From positions 1-24,314 of the IMG/VR virus record IMGVR_UViG_3300030107_007304: a DNA stretch of 24,314 nucleotides. One strand, 5' to 3'. Positions 5,552 through 12,855 of the stretch are shown here, in pieces. How positions within the stretch are numbered: position 1 is the stretch's first letter; the number at the start of each line of letters is the position of its first letter. The DNA is from a virus. Both the position numbers and the translations under genes were made by a program. Under the pieces are notes generated by a model. The model made no database searches and was not told where the DNA came from. It worked only from the letters and a program-made list of their open reading frames with translations.

Positions 5552-6355
5552 TCACACCCCGCACATCCCGTCGCACTCGTCACCAAAGTCCATCACGATC
5601 TGATCCGCTGCTGGGTCAGCCAAGTCTGCTTGATCTAGGGGCACAAGTGATCGGTGTATGTAGATCTTGCTTGTTGTGCCACGAAAGTCATCGCGTATGT
5701 GTTTGTCCACAGCCACCGCCTGCTCCCATGATTTCGGGTCATTGGCCTTCATCTCACGCCATGTTGCGTTGTCATGATAGGGACAGAAAGTGCATGCGCT
5801 TTTGCGCGGCAGTTCATTGTAGCCATTGTCACGCATCCAGCGCAGGCAGTGCCACCGTGACATGTGTTTCTCAATCAAGGGCCATCGGTTGTTGCACCAC
5901 TTCTCTGGCGCGTCTTTCATACGCTGTATCTCGTCAGTGCTGATACCTATCCACTGTTCAACTGTGTCTGCCGGGATACGTTGACGAGTTTTGTAGCCCG
6001 CCAGTTCGCGTAGTTTGCGTTGGATCGGCGTGATCTTGTAGTCGCGGGTACACTGACGCATGAGTATGCCCTCACCCACCCCGCTTGGTGATGCAGTGAA
6101 GAACGGCGGTGATGCGCTACGATCCTCTGGGTTCATGATGTCATCGAGCAGACTGCCTCGTGTGACACGCAGAACGGGGAACGGCAGCTGACTTTCTAGC
6201 CAGTCGAGCCACTCGTAGATGTGATCAGGCTCTGCTTGTGTGTCTGCAAAGATCGCGTAATCAGGCATGGGCGTGATCTCACCTTTCGCTGCCATTAATG
6301 CCATCACGCTTGACTGTACACCTGCGCCTAGGCTAATTACTGTTAGCTTTTGCAT
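5552..6355 (-). CDS. PP-loop ATPase, phage PAPS reductase-like family
   Basis: A 267-residue adenine nucleotide alpha-hydrolase-type protein. The PP-loop is SLGAGVQSS (residues 8-16), followed by the IFADTQAEP strand typical of the PAPS reductase/FAD synthetase group. A central QWIGISTDE segment and a C-terminal SACTFCPYH (C188, C191, H194) suggest a metal site; two more cysteines end the protein (CDGMC). Such phage proteins are usually labelled phosphoadenosine phosphosulfate reductase, but several relatives carry out RNA thiolation or DNA phosphorothioation, so the substrate is open. The ATG at 6355 is preferred over the longer GTG start because GGAGAAGG lies 7 bases upstream. It overlaps the preceding gene by 23 bases. 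Confidence 0.75.
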   Translation of the reverse strand: MQKLTVISLGAGVQSSVMALMAAKGEITPMPDYAIFADTQAEPDHIYEWLDWLESQLPFPVLRVTRGSLLDDIMNPEDRSASPPFFTASPSGVGEGILMRQCTRDYKITPIQRKLRELAGYKTRQRIPADTVEQWIGISTDEIQRMKDAPEKWCNNRWPLIEKHMSRWHCLRWMRDNGYNELPRKSACTFCPYHDNATWREMKANDPKSWEQAVAVDKHIRDDFRGTTSKIYIHRSLVPLDQADLADPAADQIVMDFGDECDGMCGV

Positions 6356-6632
6356 ACCCGTGCCTTCTCCAGTAAACACCAGTCGCGCTGTCGTTTGCTT
6401 TCTCTATCTCATCCTGATGATCGGCCCAGAAGATATCATCGCTCACTAAGAAGTCGCCTCTCACTTGAGCCACTTCAAATCGAAGCCTTGGGTATCTTTC
6501 TTCCATGTGTTCTTTGACCTGCATGGCAGAATCTTTTTCTGTGTACCGGCCATCCATAAATGGTGTGCCGATAAATAGAACAACCCACCCGACTTGAAGC
6601 GTTGAGTTTTTTTGTGTGTTTACTTCATTCAT
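6333..6632 (-). CDS. Hypothetical protein, 99 aa
   Basis: A small soluble protein of unknown function. The start ATG at 6632 has GGAGGA 7 bases upstream and lies directly after the primase stop (6635). It has predicted beta strands early (LQVGWVVLFIGTPF), then a helix with KEHMEERYPRLRFEV. It is co-transcribed between the primase-helicase and the PP-loop gene. Confidence 0.65.
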   Translation of the reverse strand: MNEVNTQKNSTLQVGWVVLFIGTPFMDGRYTEKDSAMQVKEHMEERYPRLRFEVAQVRGDFLVSDDIFWADHQDEIEKANDSATGVYWRRHGYAKANSN

Positions 6633-6634
6633 AA

Positions 6635-8674
6635 TTATTCCTCCCAAGGCTTTGTCATTTCATTTGATTCCAGATAGTGCCACACGGCTGCGCCAGGGAC
6701 GGCATGTGTCTTGACCACTGCGCCCTTATACTTCTGCACATAGGACACAGCTTTTCTTGCAGATTTTTCTCCACTAGCCAATCCAGCCTTGCTTAATGCC
6801 TCTTTCGCTAGGATCTCAAGTTCTTTGCGCTTGTAAAATGTTGTACTACTCATCGCATCAACTATGATGCTTGCTATCTTAACCTCATCCTCCTCACTGA
6901 GTTGAGGCTTGACGTTGCGCGGCGTGAAGTCGTTGACCTTCCATAGGCCGTCATCGAAGTCGAAACTTGCTAAGTGTTCCTTAGGCTCTCGGGCGTTACG
7001 CGCCTCGTAGAAGACAGACACATCGGGCTTCTCGCCGCTGAGCTTCACGCCACTATCGAACCAACCGGCGAACACACTGCCTCCTCGTGCCGACATGAAT
7101 GACTTATCATCTGCCCGTTCTTTGCCTGTATGGTGAGCGATGATTACGCTGATACCATGCATCTCAATGAGCATATCAACACGATCAAGGAGTTTGCGTA
7201 TCTCTGTGTTGGAGTTCTCCTCGCCATCAAAGAAGTTGATGATCGGGTCTATCAGCACGATGTCGGGTTTGTGGAACGCTATCTCATCTGAGAACGCCTG
7301 TATGTCTTGGTCTTTCATGAGGTTCTTGCGCAGCCTGCCACTGATGATCAAGTTGTTGTGCCCCATCGATATCAGATCTTGGTCAAGCTCAAAGCGCCTG
7401 AAGTAAGTATCGATCCTACGCTTCAAGAACTCTGCGATGATCTCTGCTTGGAACCACATCACCTTCAATGGTTTGCTGAACTCTTCGCCCATGAAGTCTG
7501 TGCCAGTGGTCGCCCCTGCTGCAAAGGCGCCTAGCCAGTTGGACTTACCTATCTTGGGCTTACCTAGCAGCAGCACCCGACTCTTCTGAAAGATGAATGC
7601 ATCGCCCCAAAACTGTTCGATGCCATCGTCGGTCATGTCAGACCATGTGTCTGCACTGAACGGTTGCAGTCCTAGCGGCCCTGACTGTGCCTCTTCATCT
7701 CCATCGCGCTTGAGTTCATCGAGCGGGTCTTCTTGTGACTGTATCTCTTTGAGATCTTCGTTGATCTCTGTCTGCCACTTCGATGTCTGCCATGCCATGA
7801 TGCCTGCATCGACATCATCAGGGTGTCGTTTGATGTGACCGTTGACGATGCTAATGGTGGTGCGGGTTACCTCTATCAAGTCCATCGGCGGCACACAGGA
7901 TTGATTCCAGTCTTGCGCTTTGATCAGCACCTCGCGCATACCCCAGCCTTCTTTGACCCACTTGCCGACCAAGCGCGCTAGTGTGTCGTTGCGACTGCCT
8001 TGTTCTTTGGGTTCTTCTGTCAGCTTCTCGCGTATACTCTCGACTTTGTTGCCGGTGTTGAACACATGGACCTGTTGGATATCCGCTTCACCGAGCAATG
8101 GCAGGTCATCGATTGAAGACACACCGTATGCTTGATCACACTTCATGTGATAGCCGACACTTGGTGCAACCATGATGTATCCGCCATCGCCACGGACATC
8201 TAGTTTGTTTTGGCCGACGCTGTTGCGGATCAGCGCGTTGGCACCACCGATAGAATAGAAGTAGTGCTTCCCGCCTTTGGGCGAGGTTTGTGTTAGTGGT
8301 GTTCGCGTGATGCCGCCTGCATCGATCCAGTTTACGGCATCGTCTGAGTCTGCATCGACCACGGCGAATGATATGCCGGTGATAGCTGCCCAGTTTGCGC
8401 CGGGGTATTGGGCATGCCACTGGGTGATCTCATCCTGTGAAGGCTGGATCTTTTGGTAGTGCTGCCATTTGACTCGTGGTGTTTTGGCCCACTTGGCCTT
8501 GAGATCTTCCTCGGTATCAAACGGGTGACGTTGTCTGAAGTATTGCGGCACCACCTCGCTGGGTGAACCGCATGGGATGATGTGCATCCCGTGTTCCCAC
8601 ATCGTGTGCAAGAGTTCTTCTTTGGCTTCGGGTGACATGGGCCCGTCTGAGTCGGAGGATAAGAACGGCATCAT
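6635..8674 (-). CDS. Primase-polymerase / RepA-like helicase fusion
   Basis: A 679-residue replication protein. The N-terminal archaeo-eukaryotic primase (prim-pol) domain has the metal-binding DAD at residues 107-109, GGKHYFY (134-140) and LDVRGDGGYIMVAPS (158-172). A linker with GSRNDTLARLVG (227-238) resembles the primase C-terminal helical domain. The C-terminal RecA-like helicase has Walker A GKPKIGKS (371-378), Walker B DIVLIDP (471-477) and an IIAHHTGK segment (511-518). It should prime and unwind phage DNA. The start overlaps the preceding stop (TAATG at 8676-8672), so translation is coupled; two ATGs stand side by side. It is the largest gene of the minus-strand replication cassette. 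Confidence 0.88.
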   Translation of the reverse strand: MMPFLSSDSDGPMSPEAKEELLHTMWEHGMHIIPCGSPSEVVPQYFRQRHPFDTEEDLKAKWAKTPRVKWQHYQKIQPSQDEITQWHAQYPGANWAAITGISFAVVDADSDDAVNWIDAGGITRTPLTQTSPKGGKHYFYSIGGANALIRNSVGQNKLDVRGDGGYIMVAPSVGYHMKCDQAYGVSSIDDLPLLGEADIQQVHVFNTGNKVESIREKLTEEPKEQGSRNDTLARLVGKWVKEGWGMREVLIKAQDWNQSCVPPMDLIEVTRTTISIVNGHIKRHPDDVDAGIMAWQTSKWQTEINEDLKEIQSQEDPLDELKRDGDEEAQSGPLGLQPFSADTWSDMTDDGIEQFWGDAFIFQKSRVLLLGKPKIGKSNWLGAFAAGATTGTDFMGEEFSKPLKVMWFQAEIIAEFLKRRIDTYFRRFELDQDLISMGHNNLIISGRLRKNLMKDQDIQAFSDEIAFHKPDIVLIDPIINFFDGEENSNTEIRKLLDRVDMLIEMHGISVIIAHHTGKERADDKSFMSARGGSVFAGWFDSGVKLSGEKPDVSVFYEARNAREPKEHLASFDFDDGLWKVNDFTPRNVKPQLSEEDEVKIASIIVDAMSSTTFYKRKELEILAKEALSKAGLASGEKSARKAVSYVQKYKGAVVKTHAVPGAAVWHYLESNEMTKPWEE

Positions 8675-8895
8675 TACTGGACCCGTTGTATCCAGTAGAG
8701 GCCTTCTTTGATGCGCCTTGATTTGATCTTCATGCCTAACTTATAGGCTGATGTCCTGATCGACCTGACTTCTTCCTCGCTTTTTACTGTGGTTGTGTCG
8801 TTTATCTCCATCTTTGCCAAAAGCTTTTGCCATTTGCCTGACCCTTTTGTAGGGTGTGGTGGCACAGGAGCATTCTTTTCAATCACATATTCCAT
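8674..8895 (-). CDS. Small basic protein, 73 aa
   Basis: First gene of the minus-strand cassette, with AAGGAGAAGTA just before the ATG. Residues 36-73 (TTVKSEEEVRSIRTSAYKLG, then KIKSRRIKEGLYWIQRV) form a pattern of helices and a beta hairpin like small winged-helix proteins. A DNA-binding role next to the primase is plausible but not shown. The stop shares one base with the primase start. Confidence 0.65.
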   Translation of the reverse strand: MEYVIEKNAPVPPHPTKGSGKWQKLLAKMEINDTTTVKSEEEVRSIRTSAYKLGMKIKSRRIKEGLYWIQRVQ

Positions 8896-9094
8896 TACTT
8901 CTCCTTATGAAGCCCGCCTTCTGGCACACGGACGGGAACGTGCGTTTCAGGGCTGGAGAACCCTTGCCAGGCCTGATACTAACCCCCTCAAAAATTTAAT
9001 ACAATTTTTTTTACAAAAGGTATTGCACTTTTCTTTTGCCTAGGTCATTCTCGGTTTCGTAGAGAGATGAGTTGAGTGAGAAAAGGAAAAGGAT
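8896..9094. other. Divergent intergenic control region
   Basis: This gap separates the two divergent replication cassettes and must hold both promoters. An AT-rich core (about 8986-9016) is flanked by GC-rich leader sequence toward 8895. TTGCAC near 9024 could be a -35 for the plus strand, but its -10 is poor; on the minus strand TATTAA near 9000 is a candidate -10 without a good -35. No promoter can be called with confidence. Confidence 0.4.
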
Positions 9095-9514
9095 ATGCAA
9101 AATGCTAAGTGTTTGGCGCACCAGATTATTGGAGCGAAAGAAAAGAAAGCAGAGCTTGATAGGCTGATCAAAAAGCTTGAACGCGACCTGCTCGATACCC
9201 AGTTAGTCAGTGCTCTATTGACTACAATCAATAACGAAGGCGGCGAGAGAACGGACGGTGCTTACACCGTAGAGATTCCCCGCACTCATGTGTGGGATCA
9301 ATCCATGGTTGATGAAATCCTTGAGGCTACGCCCCCAAGCGATTGGCCCTCCTTTGTTACCCAGCAGACCACCTACAAAATCGATATGCGTAAGTTCAAG
9401 GACTTTGCGGTCAACCATCCTAGTGAGGCTGGCCCATGGCATGACGCGCATTCGATTAAGCTAGGTGATTCTAAAATCAAAAAAATCGACGCTGATAAAC
9501 TAGAGGAGGACTAA
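9095..9514 (+). CDS. Hypothetical coiled-coil protein, 139 aa
   Basis: First gene of the plus-strand recombination operon, with AAAAGGAT before the ATG. Residues 12-40 form a strongly charged helix with coiled-coil spacing (KEKKAELDRLIKKLERDLL). The second half is mixed and tryptophan-containing. Its stop overlaps the start of the Sak4-like gene (TAATG). The position suggests an accessory factor of the ATPase and SSB. Family not recognised. Confidence 0.7.
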   Translation: MQNAKCLAHQIIGAKEKKAELDRLIKKLERDLLDTQLVSALLTTINNEGGERTDGAYTVEIPRTHVWDQSMVDEILEATPPSDWPSFVTQQTTYKIDMRKFKDFAVNHPSEAGPWHDAHSIKLGDSKIKKIDADKLEED

Positions 9515-10287
9515 TGTCTTTACTTCAGCAAATCACGAGCACCCGTCCTTCGGGTGGCCCGATACCTCCAGTGCGGATGAACATCCAAGGCACTGACGGC
9601 ATCGGCAAAAGCACCTTCGGTGCAGGGGCAATAGACCCTATCTTCATACAGGCAGAAGACGGTTTGTCTTTTATTGATGTGCCACGCTTCCCCCAGGCAA
9701 ACACTTGGGGCGAGTTGCTACAGCAGATCAAGGCTCTGGTGGATGAGGAGCAGTCGTATAAGACTGTTGTGCTCGATACCACAGACGCTGCAGCTAAGCT
9801 TGGCGAAGAGTATGTCTGTGAGAAGAACGGCTGGTCATCAGCAGCTGATCCCAAAGCAGGCTACGGTGCGTTCTACGTTGCCGAAGAAAATGCTTGGGTG
9901 CACCTGTTGTCTGGGCTCAATGTTCTGCACACACAGAAGGGCATGAACGTCATTCTGCTCAGCCACGTTGCTTCCAAGGCATACAAAGATCCTGAACTGG
10001 AGCCGTATGACCGCTGGGAGATGCGCTGCAACAAGAAAGTCAACTCACTTATCAAAGACTGGGTGGACTTCAACTTGTTTGCGAACTACGAAACGCAGTT
10101 GATCAAGGATGGTCAGAAGGCCAGAGGTGTCAGCTACGGCAACCGTGGTTTGTTCACGCAGTTCGCTGCAGCTTATGACGCCAAGTCTCGTTTGGCTTTG
10201 CCAAGCAAGCTTGAATTTTCATGGAACGCTTTCATGGAAGCCTACACCGCAGCACTCGCTGCAACCACTAACACTGAAGCAGCTTGA
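9514..10287 (+). CDS. Sak4-like RecA-fold ATPase (phage nucleotide-binding AAA_24 type)
   Basis: A 257-residue single-domain RecA-fold ATPase. Walker A is GTDGIGKST (26-34), Walker B TVVLDT (84-89), and VILLSHVA lies further on in the usual sensor position. The length and layout match the AAA_24/Sak4 group, single-strand annealing or recombination proteins that usually sit beside an SSB gene, as here. GAGGAGGA precedes the ATG. It likely loads on single strands with the DUF669-type protein downstream. Confidence 0.8.
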   Translation: MSLLQQITSTRPSGGPIPPVRMNIQGTDGIGKSTFGAGAIDPIFIQAEDGLSFIDVPRFPQANTWGELLQQIKALVDEEQSYKTVVLDTTDAAAKLGEEYVCEKNGWSSAADPKAGYGAFYVAEENAWVHLLSGLNVLHTQKGMNVILLSHVASKAYKDPELEPYDRWEMRCNKKVNSLIKDWVDFNLFANYETQLIKDGQKARGVSYGNRGLFTQFAAAYDAKSRLALPSKLEFSWNAFMEAYTAALAATTNTEAA

Positions 10288-10300
10288 GGAGTAATTAATT

Positions 10301-10801
10301 ATGTCTTTAGACAGTCTTAACATCAATCTTGATGATGTGCAGGAAACTTCGGGGGGTTCTACACCGTTCCCACCGGGTGAGTACACGCTCTCTGCAGCGT
10401 TGTACGAGCACAAGGTATCGGCGGCGGGTAACAACATGTTGGAGTTTGAATTCAACGTGGTAGGCCCAACTCACGCAGGCCGTAAGGTCTGGGATCGGTT
10501 TGTACTCAACAACCAAGTGGCCATGGGGCGCCTGAAGTCTTGGATGAGTGCAACAGGTGGTAACCCATCTGGGAACCTTAGTGATGACATGGTGCGTAGC
10601 TGCATGGGCAAGCCCTTCTCAGCGAACATCGTGATCGAAGAAGGTGACGCTAGACCCGGCGGTGGGAAGTATGCAGACAAGAACAAGATCTCTTCGTTCA
10701 AGTCTGGTGCTGGCCCAGCACAACCACACGCTCAGACTGAGCAGCCACAACAGGCACCGGCACAACCTGCCCCTGGCCTGAACACGGCAAGCTGGTCTTA
10801 G
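10301..10801 (+). CDS. DUF669-type single-strand DNA-binding protein
   Basis: A 166-residue protein with PFPPGEYTL (22-30), a long beta-rich core with VVGPTHAGRKVWDRFVL and a low-complexity glutamine/proline/alanine tail from about 138. This matches the DUF669/phage SSB pattern of an OB-like core with a flexible tail. The usual acidic tip of bacterial SSB is missing; the protein ends LNTASWS. GAGGAG lies 10 bases before the ATG. It follows the Sak4-like ATPase by 13 bases, which supports the call. Confidence 0.75.
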   Translation: MSLDSLNINLDDVQETSGGSTPFPPGEYTLSAALYEHKVSAAGNNMLEFEFNVVGPTHAGRKVWDRFVLNNQVAMGRLKSWMSATGGNPSGNLSDDMVRSCMGKPFSANIVIEEGDARPGGGKYADKNKISSFKSGAGPAQPHAQTEQPQQAPAQPAPGLNTASWS

Positions 10802-10850
10802 GCATTTGGGGTAGGTAAGTCGGGTGAGCGGTGGCGTCCGACTAATCCTG

Positions 10851-10871
10851 TGCGCTCTCATTGGCGCATTT
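10851..10871 (+). terminator. Weak hairpin, possible attenuator
   Basis: TGCGC (10851-10855) and GCGCA (10864-10868) enclose an 8-base loop, followed by TTT and then eight A residues. The T-tract is too short for an efficient terminator. It may reduce read-through from the SSB gene into the tas region. Confidence 0.3.
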
Positions 10872-10965
10872 AAAAAAAAGGTGAGATGAAGTGCTCCCCC
10901 CACGGAAGAATCAGGAGCCAATTTCACCAACCACCGCATTAATTAACATTACAAAAGGAACCGTT

Positions 10966-11304
10966 ATGAAATCTGAAACCAAACAAGAACTGCGCGAACA
11001 GATAGAAAACTTGGATAGCAGGATAGTTGAGTTGCAGGAGCAAAATCATCTGCGCCGTCCTAACACAATCGTCCTCACAAACGAGGAGGTTGCACAGATT
11101 CTAGACCTGATTGGTAGAGCCAAGAGGGACGTCGGGGATGACATACATGAGCATGAAGTGGCTGGCGACTTGAGCGGTAATGCACAGATTGCTTTGCTCC
11201 AATACGAATGTTCGTTGGAGTTGTTGTGCAAAACGATCACGAATCAGTGTGAATCTGAGTTTGCATTCAGAACTGAAACGCAGAAAGTTGAAGTAAAAAT
11301 TTAG
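10966..11304 (+). CDS. Hypothetical coiled-coil protein upstream of tas, 112 aa
   Basis: The ATG at 10966 has ACAAAAGGAA upstream; the frame is open further back to 10891 but no site supports that. Residues 3-28 form a coiled coil (TKQELREQIENLDSRIVELQ). The rest is helical and acidic with cysteines 84, 88 and 95. It ends 9 bases before the tas start and so belongs to the same transcript. Whether it takes part in the Tas system or only shares the operon is unknown. Confidence 0.65.
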   Translation: MKSETKQELREQIENLDSRIVELQEQNHLRRPNTIVLTNEEVAQILDLIGRAKRDVGDDIHEHEVAGDLSGNAQIALLQYECSLELLCKTITNQCESEFAFRTETQKVEVKI

Positions 11305-11313
11305 GAGAACAAA

Positions 11314-12183
11314 GTGAAAGATCTATCAGTGCAAAATGCGATGCTCAAAGCATCAGTGAACGGCTTCTACAGCATGCAGAAGACACGCATTCGGATCGGC
11401 AACAATATCGTTGCCAACTTCAAGATAAAGATCGGGCAGGAGCCTGGCAAGCCTGAAGAAACCTTGGATGCAGATGCAAAGATGCTGCTATCTAACCTTC
11501 GTGTCAGCTACAAAAAGATCACCGATGGTGTTGCTGGCATGAACCCTCGCAAGTTTAAGGAAGATGGTTTGATCAGTGAGTACAGCGAGTTCTCTTTGGT
11601 CAAGCAGTACTTCGATCTGGTCGAGGCTGAAGAGAATGCGCTCAAACAGATTACCTACAGCGTCAAGCAGTTCCCTATATACCGTGCATTCCTAGAGGAT
11701 GTGAAAGGTGTGGGCCCAACCATGGCTGCGGTGATCATCTCAGGCTTCGATATTCACAAGGCGCAGTATGCGTCCTCTTTGTGGGCGTATGCTGGGCTTG
11801 ATGTGGTTGGCGACAAAGGCAGGTCTAGGATCAAAGAGCACCTAGTTGATCAGACCTACATCGATGCCGATGGCAAAGAGCAGACCAAGAAAGGTATCTC
11901 GTTCAATCCGTTCATGAAGACGAAGCTGATCGGCGTGCTTGGCTCGTCGTTTGTAAAGACCAACGGCAAGTACCGTGAGATCTACGACAACTACAAGCAT
12001 CGTATTACCCACATGCCTGCTCATGTTGAGAAGACCAAGGGGCACATCAACAACATGGCGATACGCTACACGGTGAAGCGGTTCCTTGTGGACCTGTACA
12101 CCGCATGGCGCACGCTAGAGGGACTGCCGGTTGCGGATGAGTATTCCAAAGGCAAGCTTGGGATCAATCACAAGGTTGCTTGA
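11314..12183 (+). CDS. Tas protein of a TIGR-Tas system, nuclease-less (IS110/Nop-like)
   Basis: A 289-residue protein. Residues 126-165 (FLEDVKGVGPTMAAVIISGF, then ASSLWAYAGLDVV) match the helix-hairpin-helix and following core shared by IS110 transposase C-terminal domains and the Nop domain of box C/D RNP proteins. Residues 193-270 (KGISFNPFMKTKLIG, then GKYREIYDNYKHR and KRFLVDLYTAW) follow the same order as IS110. There is no N-terminal DEDD/RuvC domain and no HNH motif, so it cannot be a transposase. It fits the nuclease-less Tas class (TasA, as I recall the naming). AGGAG lies 8 bases before the GTG. Its stop lies inside the first repeat of the 36-nt array. Expected role: binding 36-nt guide RNAs and, through them, DNA. 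Confidence 0.82.
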   Translation: MKDLSVQNAMLKASVNGFYSMQKTRIRIGNNIVANFKIKIGQEPGKPEETLDADAKMLLSNLRVSYKKITDGVAGMNPRKFKEDGLISEYSEFSLVKQYFDLVEAEENALKQITYSVKQFPIYRAFLEDVKGVGPTMAAVIISGFDIHKAQYASSLWAYAGLDVVGDKGRSRIKEHLVDQTYIDADGKEQTKKGISFNPFMKTKLIGVLGSSFVKTNGKYREIYDNYKHRITHMPAHVEKTKGHINNMAIRYTVKRFLVDLYTAWRTLEGLPVADEYSKGKLGINHKVA

Positions 12184-12835
12184 GCCACATTTGCGCAGAA
12201 AACCATGGACTCAAAGCGAGCCAAGTAATTTTAGAAAACCAGTCGCAGAAAGCGAGCCAGTAGCCTAGAGAAACCCGCACATAGCAAGCGAGCCACATCT
12301 GGCTAGAAAACCACAAAACTGAAGCGAGCCATCTAGACAGAAAAAACCAAGCTTACCAAGCGGGTCATTCCAAGGAAGACAGCCAAGTAAAATTAGCGAG
12401 CCACTTCGGCTTAGAAAGCCATAAAACCGAAGCGAGCCATAGACGCGAAGAAAACCAGGCTTACGAAGCGAGCCAAAAGTGCACAGAAGACCAACAATGA
12501 AAAGCGAGCCAACGTGGAGGAGAAAACCAGCGAAGTTAAGCGAGCCAATATGCTAGAGAAAACCAGAGAACTGAAGCGAGCCAGTGCGGAGGAGAAAACC
12601 AGCGAGGTTAAGCGAGCCACTTCGGGCTAGAAAACCACAAAACTGAAGCGAGTCAAAAAAAGCAAGAAAACCATTCATTGGGAGCGAGCCAGAGTCCTCC
12701 AGAAAACCAGAACAGACGAGCGAGCTAGAAGGACATAGCAACCCGTCCTTACGAAGCGAGCCAAGGTGGTCAAGAAAACCAAGCGACTGAAGCGAGCCAA
12801 TAGGGTGAATACCCCCAAAAGGACATAGCGAATCA
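12179..12835 (+). repeat. TIGR array: 36-nt units with two 9-nt spacers each
   Basis: Repeat 1 (consensus AGCGAGCCA) ends at 12187 and every 36 bases to 12799: 18 copies, 14 exact. Repeat 2 (AGAAAACCA) ends at 12205 and every 36 bases to 12781: 17 copies, 11 exact. All spacers are 9 nt. A/B pairs in order: catttgcgc/tggactcaa, agtaatttt/gtcgcagaa, gtagcctag/cacatagca, catctggct/caaaactga, tctagacag/agcttacca, ttccaagga/agtaaaatt, cttcggctt/taaaaccga, tagacgcga/ggcttacga, aaagtgcac/acaatgaaa, acgtggagg/gcgaagtta, atatgctag/gagaactga, gtgcggagg/gcgaggtta, cttcgggct/caaaactga, aaaaaagca/ttcattggg, gagtcctcc/gaacagacg, gaaggacat/tccttacga, aggtggtca/agcgactga. A decayed unit follows to 12835. In known systems such arrays are processed to 36-nt guide RNAs. 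Confidence 0.9.
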
Positions 12836-12855
12836 AACAAACAAGAGTGAAAGTT

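Noticed and set aside
10886-10942. Tiny 18-codon frame before the coiled-coil gene
   Set aside because: AAGGTGAG precedes the ATG, but the product is too short and of odd composition to support as a gene; a leader peptide is possible.
11314-12183. IS110 insertion sequence
   Set aside because: The N-terminal DEDD catalytic domain is absent, no element ends are seen, and a guide array follows directly.
12179-12835. CRISPR array
   Set aside because: Two different 9-nt repeats alternate with 9-nt spacers. CRISPR repeats are longer and identical, spacers are about 30 nt, and no cas genes are present; the lone Cas4-like nuclease is of phage type.
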